From contig NZ_DS990556.1 of NCBI RefSeq assembly GCF_000155635.1, positions 1,789,079 to 1,853,078 on the forward strand: 64,000 bases of DNA, written 5' to 3'. The translations under genes and the position numbers were made by a program. Shown here piece after piece: positions 1 to 8,391 of the stretch. The stretch is from Cyanobium sp. PCC 7001 (GTDB lineage: Bacteria > Cyanobacteriota > Cyanobacteriia > PCC-6307 > Cyanobiaceae). The notes under the pieces were generated by a model. The model saw nothing but the letters and a program-made list of their open reading frames with translations, searched no databases and was not told the DNA's origin. The first letter of the stretch is position 1; each line of letters begins with the position of its first letter.

Positions 1-1291
<1,291 letters not shown>

Positions 1292-1316
1292 GCAGGGCCC
1301 GGGGCAAGGAAGGACC

Positions 1317-3017
1317 TCAGTCCGTCGCAGCGCTGGACTGGGGCTGGGATGCCTGGGCCGACGGGGAGGCGCTGGTGGCGGCCATGCCGGGAATCTGATC
1401 CAGGCGGCCATCCCGAGACAGGCGGGCCTGCAGCTTCAGCCAGCCCAGGCCCACCGGCAGCCCCGCCAGCAGGGGCACGGCCACCAGGGCCGGCTGGCGG
1501 CTGGCGGCCAGCACGGCGGCCGCCACGGCCAGACCGGCCAGGAGCATGGCCTGGCCGGCCGACTGCTGCGCCAGGGCGAGACGGCGCAGCAGCCGGTCGG
1601 TTTCCCCGGCGCGGATCTGCACCTGCAGGTCGCCCTGCTCGATGCGGGCCAGGTTCTCATCGAGCCGGCGCGGGATGCCGAGGGCCCGGCTGCCCACCGC
1701 GGCGGCCTGGCGGGAGAGTTCACCGAACAGATCGCCGCCGTTGCCGCTGGAGGTCATCAGGGGGAGCAGGTAAGGGCGGGCAATGGCCACCAGGCTAAAG
1801 CCGGGATCGAGGCTGCGACCCACCCCCTCGAAGGTGGAGAGGGCCCGCATCACGAAGATCAGCTCCGGCGGCACCCGGAAGGGCTGGCCGTACACGAGGT
1901 CGTAGAGATCTCCGGAGAGCTTCTCCAGCACGTTGGCGGAGAAGGGGGGCGTGAGGGCGTCGTTGAGCATCACCCGCACCAGCCGGCGCACCGGGCCGGG
2001 GTCCACTTCGGCGGCGATCACCCCGGCAGCCTGGAGCTCCTCCACCAGGGCCGAGGCATCGCGCCCAGCGGCGGCCCGCACCATGCGCCCCAGCCGTGAG
2101 CGCAGGCGGCTCGAAAGCTGGCCCATCATCCCGAAGTCGTAGTAGATGAGGGCCCCATCCGGGGCAACGGCCAGGTTGCCCGGGTGGGGGTCGGCGTGGA
2201 AGAAGCCGAAGCGCACCAGCTGCTGCAGGTAGCTGGCCGCACCCTTCTCGGCCACCGCGGCGGGCACCACACCAGCGTCGAGCAGGGCCTGGCGGTCGGT
2301 GATCTTGATGCCGGGCACGTAGTCGAGGCAGAGCACGCGGCGGGAGCTGAGTTCCCACACCACCGCCGGGATGCGGATGCCGGGGTCATCGAGGAACTGC
2401 TGGCGGAAGCGGGCGGCGTGCTCGGCCTCGAGCCGGAAATCCAGCTCCCGCAGCAGCACGCGGCGGCACTCCTGGGCGATGCCCACCCAGTCGCGGCCCC
2501 GACCCCAGCGCGGATGGCGCTGCACAACCCGGGCCACCTGCTGCAGCACCTCCAGATCGAGGCGGAACAACTTCTCCAGGCCAGGACGCTGCACCTTCAG
2601 AACCACCTGGCGGCCGCTGCGCAGACTGGCGCGGTGCACCTGGGCCAGGCTGGCGGAGCCGAGCGGGCTCTCCTGCAGGTCGATGATCTCGGCGCAGCGC
2701 TCGCCGAGCTCCTGCTCCAGCAGGGCCTGCACCACGGTGAAGGGGAAGGCGGGAACCCGGTCCTGCAGGGCGGCGAGCTCCTCCACCAGTTCGGCCGGCA
2801 GCACATCCGGCCGGGCCGAGAGCAGCTGGCCGAGCTTGATGAAGGCCGAGCCGAGGGCCAGGAATTCCTGGGTGAGCCAGCGGGCGCGGCGGCGGGCCCG
2901 CCGGCTGCGCCGTTCGGGCGTGGGACCGCCGGGATAGGTCCAGCGCTGGCCATCCCACCAGAGGCCGGTGGCCAGCCGCAGGGCCAGCCACCAGATGCGC
3001 AAGGGGCGCCGGATCAC
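1317..3017 (-). CDS. ABC1/AarF/UbiB-family atypical kinase
   Basis: A protein-kinase-like ATPase of the UbiB/ABC1 family, linked in other organisms to quinone and prenyl-lipid metabolism. It has 566 residues and a GTG start. It carries the family KxGQ motif (KLGQ, residues 61-64), a Ser/Ala-rich nucleotide loop (LGSASLAQVHRA near 120-130), a candidate nucleotide Lys in LKVQRP (about 141), an ExD-type element (RELDFRLEAE), the catalytic-loop equivalent HADPHPGN near 287 and YYDFG near 308. Two hydrophobic segments near the C-terminus (about 490-530) fit membrane anchoring, as in UbiB. Its start overlaps the stop of the upstream gene by four bases (GTGA), so the two are probably co-translated. 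The exact substrate is unknown, and cyanobacteria carry several paralogues. Confidence 0.93.
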   Translation of the reverse strand: MIRRPLRIWWLALRLATGLWWDGQRWTYPGGPTPERRSRRARRRARWLTQEFLALGSAFIKLGQLLSARPDVLPAELVEELAALQDRVPAFPFTVVQALLEQELGERCAEIIDLQESPLGSASLAQVHRASLRSGRQVVLKVQRPGLEKLFRLDLEVLQQVARVVQRHPRWGRGRDWVGIAQECRRVLLRELDFRLEAEHAARFRQQFLDDPGIRIPAVVWELSSRRVLCLDYVPGIKITDRQALLDAGVVPAAVAEKGAASYLQQLVRFGFFHADPHPGNLAVAPDGALIYYDFGMMGQLSSRLRSRLGRMVRAAAGRDASALVEELQAAGVIAAEVDPGPVRRLVRVMLNDALTPPFSANVLEKLSGDLYDLVYGQPFRVPPELIFVMRALSTFEGVGRSLDPGFSLVAIARPYLLPLMTSSGNGGDLFGELSRQAAAVGSRALGIPRRLDENLARIEQGDLQVQIRAGETDRLLRRLALAQQSAGQAMLLAGLAVAAAVLAASRQPALVAVPLLAGLPVGLGWLKLQARLSRDGRLDQIPGMAATSASPSAQASQPQSSAATD

Positions 3018-3331
3018 AGGCGCCGATCCACACGACGGCTCAGATCCGCCACCTGGGCGCGCAGGGCATCGATCTGGTCCTGCACGGCAGCAGGGCCCTC
3101 GGCAAAGGGGGTGTGCCCGGGCGACGCCTCACCGCCCCCGCGGCCACCGCGCTCGAGCCGGTCGGCCTCCAGTTCCACCTCATCCCAGAACAGCTGCAGC
3201 TCCTGGCGCAGCCGCTCCGGTGCGTCCTGCACCACCAGGGCCAGGTTGGCGGCAGCATCCAGCAGGCCGCTGCCCAGCCGCGCTCCGAGTCGCGCCAGGG
3301 TGGCCTGCATCAGGAGCTGGGGCGCCGGCAT
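3014..3331 (-). CDS. Conserved small protein upstream of the ABC1 kinase
   Basis: A 105-residue, probably soluble protein with no recognised domain. It is predicted helical, with an acidic middle (QELQLFWDEVELEADRLE) and a C-terminal heptad-like stretch (VQDQIDALRAQVADLSRRVD) that could form a short coiled coil. It overlaps the kinase start by four bases, which suggests co-translation and perhaps a physical partnership. An ATG at 3331 is used; an internal Met seven residues later is possible. It could assist membrane or oligomer assembly of the kinase, but nothing in the sequence proves this. Confidence 0.75.
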   Translation of the reverse strand: MPAPQLLMQATLARLGARLGSGLLDAAANLALVVQDAPERLRQELQLFWDEVELEADRLERGGRGGGEASPGHTPFAEGPAAVQDQIDALRAQVADLSRRVDRRL

Positions 3332-3393
3332 GGGGCGGGTTCTGCTGGAGAAACTGTGCCAGATGGCGCCCGCCGCTGCGGACTGAGCGACCC

Positions 3394-3888
3394 TCAGGGC
3401 GTGGGCGGCGGCAGGGTGGGCGCGACGGGCTCGTCCACGACCGGCTCAGGGGGCACCGCCGACTCGATGTCGCGTTCGCCTGGGGGCTGGGGGGGGGTCA
3501 GGAGGGCCTCGAGCTCCCGGGCACGGCGCTCCTCCTCGGCCTTCTGCTCGGCCTGGCGGCGCTGCTCGGCCTCGGCCTGCTTGCGCTCCTCCTCCTTCCG
3601 CTCCTGTTCCCGCTGCTTGGCCTGGCGCTCCAGTTCCAGCACCTCCAGATCGCCCCGGATCTCCTGGGCGTCTTTGCCGAAACGCAGGCGCAGGCTCTCC
3701 AGGCTGGTGCCGGGGAACTCGCGCACGTCGAAGCCCTGGCGGAGCTGCACGAGGCTCGGCAGTTGGAGCGCCAGCACCCGCTGGGTGATGCCGTAGCCCA
3801 ACCCGAAGCAGAACCCCGCCACCAGCGGGCCGCGCCAGCGGTTGCGGGGGCGCGTCGGAACGGCGCGGCTCGGGCTGGAGGTGGCCAT
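3394..3888 (-). CDS. Single-pass membrane protein with charged coiled coil
   Basis: A 164-residue protein of unknown function. The start is placed at the ATG MATSSPSR; upstream in-frame codons exist but read as low-complexity Arg/Ala. After a basic N-terminus comes one membrane segment (about residues 18-38, WRGPLVAGFCFGLGYG), then a soluble part, then a Glu/Lys/Arg/Gln-rich helix (roughly residues 85-130) typical of a long single helix or coiled coil, and a Pro-rich acidic tail. The basic N-terminus suggests cytoplasmic-in topology. It lies 62 bp downstream of the small kinase-associated protein on the same strand but ends before it in transcription order, so it may head that operon. Confidence 0.72.
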   Translation of the reverse strand: MATSSPSRAVPTRPRNRWRGPLVAGFCFGLGYGITQRVLALQLPSLVQLRQGFDVREFPGTSLESLRLRFGKDAQEIRGDLEVLELERQAKQREQERKEEERKQAEAEQRRQAEQKAEEERRARELEALLTPPQPPGERDIESAVPPEPVVDEPVAPTLPPPTP

Positions 3889-3988
3889 GGCCGCCAGGTT
3901 AAGCCGCACCGCCAGGGGCGCCCGGGCGGCGGCGCGCCGTCCGCCGCGGTTGACTTGGGGTTCACCGATCCCTGCATTCACAGACCCC

Positions 3989-4162
3989 ATGCCCCTGCTG
4001 CCGCGCTGGCGCTACATGACGGATGAAGCGAAGGCCCTCACGCGGCGCACCGCGGTGTCGGCCGGGGTGCTGCTGCTCGTGTTGCTGGTGTTCCGCTCCC
4101 TGGTTCCCTGGATGCTGCTGGCGGTGGTGGCCTACTGGCTGTGGAAGGCGATGCGCCGCTGA
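3989..4162 (+). CDS. Small membrane protein, 57 aa
   Basis: Short open frame beginning MPLLPRWRYMTDEAK. A second possible start is the Met at 4016. It contains one long hydrophobic stretch (AGVLLLVLLVFRSLVPWMLLAVVAYWLWKAM) that can form one or two membrane helices, and it ends in basic residues. It is divergent from the coiled-coil membrane protein (100-bp gap) and converges on another 60-residue membrane protein. No function is recognised. The clean hydrophobic pattern flanked by charges argues for a real small gene. Confidence 0.6.
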   Translation: MPLLPRWRYMTDEAKALTRRTAVSAGVLLLVLLVFRSLVPWMLLAVVAYWLWKAMRR

Positions 4163-4168
4163 GGTCGA

Positions 4169-4216
4169 GCTGACGGATCCGCTGACGGAGGCGCTGACAG
4201 AGGCGCTGGCAGAGGC
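4169..4216. repeat. Four tandem 12-bp units in a convergent intergenic region
   Basis: Four head-to-tail 12-mers, GCTGACGGATCC, GCTGACGGAGGC, GCTGACAGAGGC and GCTGGCAGAGGC, fill most of the gap between two small convergent membrane-protein genes. Each unit differs from its neighbour by one or two bases. The reverse-strand register (TCCGTCAGCGCC) closely resembles the 12-mer repeated inside the start of the flavodiiron gene at 35601-35624. Confidence 0.8.
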
Positions 4217-4234
4217 GCACTCCCCCGCCCGCAC

Positions 4235-4417
4235 TCAGGCCTGCTGCTCCTGCCGGGCCCAGAGCTTCTCCAGGGAACCCCTGAAGCCCTCCAGATCCGC
4301 CTTCGCCGGCCGGCGAAGGCGCTGCACCAGGCGGGCCAGCCGCCAGAGCTTGATTCCGGCGGCCAGCGCCAGCACCAGCCATGGCAGCAACAGGGTCATG
4401 GGCTGTTCTGCCGTCAT
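4235..4417 (-). CDS. Small membrane protein overlapping the end of argJ
   Basis: A 60-residue protein beginning MTAEQPMTLLLPWLV. It has one N-terminal hydrophobic helix (about residues 7-22), then a basic region (KLWRLARLVQRLRRPAK) and a short amphipathic tail. The ATG overlaps the argJ TGA (ATGA at 4414-4417), so it is probably translated by coupling with argJ. A longer in-frame extension back into argJ is Arg/Gly-rich antisense-like sequence and was discarded. Function unknown. Confidence 0.65.
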   Translation of the reverse strand: MTAEQPMTLLLPWLVLALAAGIKLWRLARLVQRLRRPAKADLEGFRGSLEKLWARQEQQA

Positions 4418-5658
4418 GTGGTGTAGTCGGCGTTGATCCGCACGTACTGATCCGAGAGGTCGCAGCCCCAGGCCACGCCGGCGCCGGGGCCGTCGCCCAC
4501 CAGCAGACGGATCAGCACGGTGTCGCCCCCCGGGCCGCTGCCGCCCAGATAGGCGCCGGCGGCCCGCGACCGGAGGTAAGCGGACGCCGCCGGGCGGTCG
4601 AAGGGCAGGGGTTGGCCGGCCGCCATCAGCTGGTGATCCCCCAGCCACAGGGCCACCGCCTCCGGATCGAAGGCCACGCCGGCCCGTCCCGCCGCGGCCA
4701 CGATCCGTCCCCAGTTGGGATCGCGGCCGTGCACGGCGCACTTCACCAGCGAGGAGCCGCAGATGGTGCGGGCGATGGCGCGGGCGCCGGCCTCGTCGGC
4801 GGCGCCATCCACCTGCACCTCGATCAGGCAGGTGGCACCCTCGCCGTCGCGGGCGATCGCCTTGGCCAGGTGCTGCGACACCGCCGTGAGGCCGGCCTCC
4901 AGGGCCTCGAAATGTTCCGGCCCCAGGGGCTCGCCGGCGGCAAAGGCCAGGTAGGTGTCATTGGTGCTGGTGTCGCCGTCCACCGTGATCGCGTTGAAGG
5001 AGCGATCCACCGCCCGCTTCACCATCGCCCGCCACAGCTCGGCCGGCACGCCGGCATCGCAGCTGAGGGTGCCCAGCATGGTGGCCATGGCGGGGTGGAT
5101 CATCCCCGAACCCTTGGCGCAGCCGCCGATCCGCACCCTCCGCCCGCCCAGCTCCGCCTCGAGGGCGATCTCCTTGGCCACCAGGTCGGTGGTGAGGATG
5201 GCGGTGGCCGCAGCCGCGCCCCCCTCCGAGCTGAGCGCCGCCACCAGCGGATCGAGGCCCGCCAGGAGGGTGTCCATCGGAATCGGCACGCCGATCACGC
5301 CGGTGGAGCAGAGCAGCACCTGCTCGGCCTCCAGGCCCAGCCGGGCCGCCAGGGCGTCGGTGGCCCGCAGGCTGTCGATCAGGCCCCGATCCCCCGTGCA
5401 GGCGTTGGCCTGACCGGAATTGGTGAGCACCGCCCGGGCCCTGCCGCCCGAGGCCTGCAGCCGCTCGGCGCAGAGGTCCACGCAGGCGGCCCGCACCCGC
5501 GAGGTGGTGAAGGTGCCGGCGCACACGGCACCCTCGGGCGCCAGCAGCAGGGAGAGATCGGGATTGCCGGAGGGCTTGAGGCCGGCGGTGATGCCCGCCG
5601 CCAGAAAGCCCTTCGGCGCAGTGAGGCCGCCGGGAATCGGGTGCCAGGAAGGGGTCAC
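4414..5658 (-). CDS. argJ: Bifunctional ornithine acetyltransferase / N-acetylglutamate synthase
   Basis: Arginine biosynthesis: transfers acetyl from N-acetylornithine to glutamate and can also make N-acetylglutamate from acetyl-CoA. The self-cleavage region is present as KGSGMIHPAMATML, where autoproteolysis occurs before the Thr to give alpha and beta chains. Other family features are GTFTTSRVRAA, LTNSGQANACTG, STGVIG and a C-terminal end in NADYTT. The start is uncertain. A GTG at 5658 gives MTPSWHPIPGG, matching the usual picocyanobacterial N-terminus (414 aa); an ATG at 5697 would add 13 residues and overlap the divergent coaE start in a shared CCATGG. The downstream small membrane protein is translationally coupled to it. 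Confidence 0.95.
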   Translation of the reverse strand: MTPSWHPIPGGLTAPKGFLAAGITAGLKPSGNPDLSLLLAPEGAVCAGTFTTSRVRAACVDLCAERLQASGGRARAVLTNSGQANACTGDRGLIDSLRATDALAARLGLEAEQVLLCSTGVIGVPIPMDTLLAGLDPLVAALSSEGGAAAATAILTTDLVAKEIALEAELGGRRVRIGGCAKGSGMIHPAMATMLGTLSCDAGVPAELWRAMVKRAVDRSFNAITVDGDTSTNDTYLAFAAGEPLGPEHFEALEAGLTAVSQHLAKAIARDGEGATCLIEVQVDGAADEAGARAIARTICGSSLVKCAVHGRDPNWGRIVAAAGRAGVAFDPEAVALWLGDHQLMAAGQPLPFDRPAASAYLRSRAAGAYLGGSGPGGDTVLIRLLVGDGPGAGVAWGCDLSDQYVRINADYTT

Positions 5659-5695
5659 GGCGGCAGGATGACTGTCTCCATCCTGCCCAGCCGCC

Positions 5696-7165
5696 ATGGA
5701 CCCGGCCGATGCCGAGGCGAATGCCGTGTGCCGCCGGCTGGCGGGTGAGCTCTTTCCCTGGGATCTCACCCGAGCCCTGGAGCTGGCCCTGCTGAAGACG
5801 TTCTGCCTGCCGTCGATCTCGAGCCTGCTGGAACGGACCGGCGAATTCACCAGCCGGCCCCGCAAGCGCTACGACGACACCGGCCTGATGGTGGCCGAGC
5901 TGCTGCGCTGGGGGCCCGGCAGCGCCGCAGGACAGGCGGTGATCGACCGCATGAACCGCATCCACGGCGCCTACGCGATCGGCCAGCGCGATTTCCTCTA
6001 CGTGCTCTCCACCTTCGTGGCCGAGCCGATCCGCTGGCTGCGGCGCTACGGCTGGCGGCCGCTGAGTGCCCACGAGCAGACCTGCCTGTACCGCTTCTGG
6101 CGCCAGGTGGGGGAGCACATGGGCCTCCAGGACATTCCCGGCAGCCTGGAGGCGCTGCTGACCTTCAATCGCCAGGTGGAGCGCGAGGCGTTCCGCCCCG
6201 CTGCCAGCAACGCCCGCGTGGCCGAGGCCACCCTGGGGATGCTGCTGGCCGACTGGCCCGAGCCGCTGCGGCCCGCCCTGCGAAGCGTGCTGCTGGCGCT
6301 GGTCAGCGCCGAGGTGGGCGGCAGCCTCGGCTGGAGCGCCAGCCCCGGCTGGCTGCAGCGGCTGGTGCTGCAGGCCCTGCGGCTGCGCAGCCGGCTGGCA
6401 CAGCGCTGGCCCCGGCGCCCCGGCGCCACCCGCTTCTATTCCGAACGCCCCACCCCGGGCTACGGCGAGAGCTTCCGCCTGGAGCAGCTGGGCCCGCCGG
6501 CGCTGCTGCCGCGCCTGAACCGGCCCCGCTGGCAGGGCCACCAGCGGCGCATCGGCCTCACGGGCGGCATCGCCAGCGGCAAGAGCACCGCCGGCCGCTG
6601 GCTGGCTGATCAGGCCGGCCTGCCGCTGCTCGACGCCGATCACTACGCCCGCGAGGCCCTGGCGCCCGGCTCGGCCGGGGAGGCCGAGGTGCTGCAGCGC
6701 TACGGGGCCGCGGTGAGACCGGCGGAGGGAACGGCCCAGGGCATCGATCGAGCGGAGCTGGGCCGCCTGGTGTTCCACGATCCAGCCGAGCGGGCCTGGC
6801 TGGAGCAGCTGGTGCATCCGCAGGTGCGCCGTCGCTTCGAGGCCGAACTGCAGCGGCTGGCAGGTGAACCGGCGGTGGTGCTGATGATCCCGCTGCTGTT
6901 CGAGGCCGGCCTGGAGGGCCTCTGCAGCGAGGTGTGGCTGATCGACTGCGACGAACGTCAGCAGTTGCAGCGGCTGATGCAGCGCAACCAGCTCGACGAG
7001 GCCGAGGCCCGCGCCCGTATCAGCGCCCAGTGGCCCCTGCAGCGCAAGCGGCCGCTGGCCGACGTGGTGCTCGACAACCGCAGCGGTGTCGAGGCCCTGG
7101 AGGCCGGCCTGGCCGCCGCGCTGGCGAAGGGGACCGACGGAGACCGGATCGGCACGCCCACCTAG
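5696..7165 (+). CDS. coaE: MpaB-like oxygenase domain fused to dephospho-CoA kinase
   Basis: A 489-residue two-part protein. Residues about 50-275 match the DUF2236/MpaB-type (rubber-oxygenase-like) family by pattern: RKRYDDTGLMVAELL, MNRIHGAY (His93), FLYVLSTFVAEPIRWL, then DIPGSLEALLTFN. Residues about 284-489 are dephospho-CoA kinase, the last step of CoA synthesis: P-loop GGIASGKST with Lys296, LDADHYAREAL, LVHPQVRRRFE, VLMIPLLFEAGLE. The two are joined in one frame by LNRPRWQGHQRR without a stop or restart. CoaE is normally a stand-alone protein of about 200 aa. It lies beside argJ, where coaE usually sits in picocyanobacteria, so the kinase is in its ancestral place and the oxygenase is the added part. 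The oxygenase substrate is unknown. Confidence 0.88.
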   Translation: MDPADAEANAVCRRLAGELFPWDLTRALELALLKTFCLPSISSLLERTGEFTSRPRKRYDDTGLMVAELLRWGPGSAAGQAVIDRMNRIHGAYAIGQRDFLYVLSTFVAEPIRWLRRYGWRPLSAHEQTCLYRFWRQVGEHMGLQDIPGSLEALLTFNRQVEREAFRPAASNARVAEATLGMLLADWPEPLRPALRSVLLALVSAEVGGSLGWSASPGWLQRLVLQALRLRSRLAQRWPRRPGATRFYSERPTPGYGESFRLEQLGPPALLPRLNRPRWQGHQRRIGLTGGIASGKSTAGRWLADQAGLPLLDADHYAREALAPGSAGEAEVLQRYGAAVRPAEGTAQGIDRAELGRLVFHDPAERAWLEQLVHPQVRRRFEAELQRLAGEPAVVLMIPLLFEAGLEGLCSEVWLIDCDERQQLQRLMQRNQLDEAEARARISAQWPLQRKRPLADVVLDNRSGVEALEAGLAAALAKGTDGDRIGTPT

Positions 7166-7196
7166 CGTCGAGGCAACGCCGCCAGCGGCCACCCCC

Positions 7197-8351
7197 ATGC
7201 GCTCCGATCACCCCGGCCTGCCCGTGAGCGGGAGCCTCAGCTGGCCGCTGCGCTCGATCACCAAGTCGTTCACCGTCACGCTGCTGCTCAAGCTCGCGGA
7301 TGAAGGCCGTCTCGATCTCGACGATCCCGTGGGCCGCTACGTGCGTGGGGTGCCGAACGGCGATGCGGTGACCTTGCGCGACCTGGCTGCCATGACCAGC
7401 GGCCTGCCGGACTACACCACTCCCGCCTTCTTCGAGGCCTTTCAAGCCAACCCCCGGCGGATCTTCTCGGCGCGGGAGCTGCTGGCGTTCGCCTGGCGCC
7501 AGCCCCTGCAGGGCCAGCCCGGTGAGGAAGCGGTGTACACGAACGTGAACACGTTGCTGCTGGGGGAGGTGATCCGCGCGGTGACCGGCCGCAGCTTCGA
7601 GCGCAGCCTGCGGCGCCAGGTGCTCAGGCCGCTGGGGTTGCGCCAGACCCTGGTGACGCCGGACCAGCGCCGCTGGCCCAGGCCCCGTCCGGTGGGCTAC
7701 CAGCGGGAGGACGGGCAGCTCACCCCCCAGCCCGGCAACCTCTCGATCTTCCGCGCCGCCGGCGAGATGCTGGCCACCCTGCCGGATCTGCGCCGCTGGG
7801 CCGGCATGCTCGGCCGCGGCCGCCTGCTCAGCCGCTCCACGGCGGCCGAGCGCCGATCCTCTGCCCAGCCGCTGGTCGAGGGGCCGGAGTACGACAGCTA
7901 CGGCCTCGGCCTCGGCAGCCTCGAGGGCTGGTGGGGACACACCGGCGAGGGACTCGGCTTCACCGCCCTGGTGATGTACGAACCCCGCTCCCGGGCGCGG
8001 GCGGCCATCGCCATGAACATCTCCAATCTGCCGGCCGGCCACCCGCCGACGCGGCTGTTCCGGCGGCTCGCCCGCACCCTGAAGCGCGATGGGATCACAG
8101 GCGCATTCCAACGACAGCAGGGCACTGGCGGGCAGGAAGCTCCCCTGCCGGTGAAGCAGCTCGATGCCGCCCTGGAGCAGACCGTGCGGCGGTTCGGCAT
8201 CCCCGGCGTGGCGGCCGGGGTGTGGCTGCCGGGTGGGCGGCGCTGGCGGCGGTTCAGCGGCGAGGCGGTGCTGGGTTCCAGCGGGTCAGGGGTGGAACGG
8301 CAGCGTGCGGGACAGGGGCTGCCCTGGGTGGAGGAGGCCTCGGCGCTCTGA
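7197..8351 (+). CDS. Serine hydrolase of the beta-lactamase/DD-peptidase fold, apparently circularly permuted
   Basis: A 384-residue class C beta-lactamase-like serine hydrolase. Active-site motifs are SxxK at Ser20-Ile-Thr-Lys23, YxN at Tyr114-Thr-Asn116 and HTG at about 248, in normal order. In this family the SxxK motif usually follows 50-70 residues containing the first helix and two strands. Here it is almost at the N-terminus, while residues about 320-355 (LDAALEQTVRRFGIPGVAAG, then a Trp-Leu-Pro turn and RRFSGEA) look like exactly that missing segment. No signal peptide is visible. Upstream codons overlap coaE in another frame and show no family pattern. It could be a functional permutein or a remnant of a tandem duplication. 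The substrate is not predictable. Confidence 0.8.
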   Translation: MRSDHPGLPVSGSLSWPLRSITKSFTVTLLLKLADEGRLDLDDPVGRYVRGVPNGDAVTLRDLAAMTSGLPDYTTPAFFEAFQANPRRIFSARELLAFAWRQPLQGQPGEEAVYTNVNTLLLGEVIRAVTGRSFERSLRRQVLRPLGLRQTLVTPDQRRWPRPRPVGYQREDGQLTPQPGNLSIFRAAGEMLATLPDLRRWAGMLGRGRLLSRSTAAERRSSAQPLVEGPEYDSYGLGLGSLEGWWGHTGEGLGFTALVMYEPRSRARAAIAMNISNLPAGHPPTRLFRRLARTLKRDGITGAFQRQQGTGGQEAPLPVKQLDAALEQTVRRFGIPGVAAGVWLPGGRRWRRFSGEAVLGSSGSGVERQRAGQGLPWVEEASAL

Positions 8352-8391
8352 AGTCAGGCTCGTGCCGTTCAAGAGAGTCGCCGGGCCGGGC

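Noticed and set aside
3962-4234. A minus-strand Ser/Ala/Val-repeat protein over the 12-bp repeats
   Set aside because: The frame exists only because the 12-bp repeat keeps it open; it overlaps a better small membrane-protein gene and has no domain.
4958-7198. A long minus-strand frame opposite the oxygenase-CoaE gene
   Set aside because: Antisense shadow rich in Gln, His and Gly. The plus-strand frame has clear kinase and oxygenase motifs.
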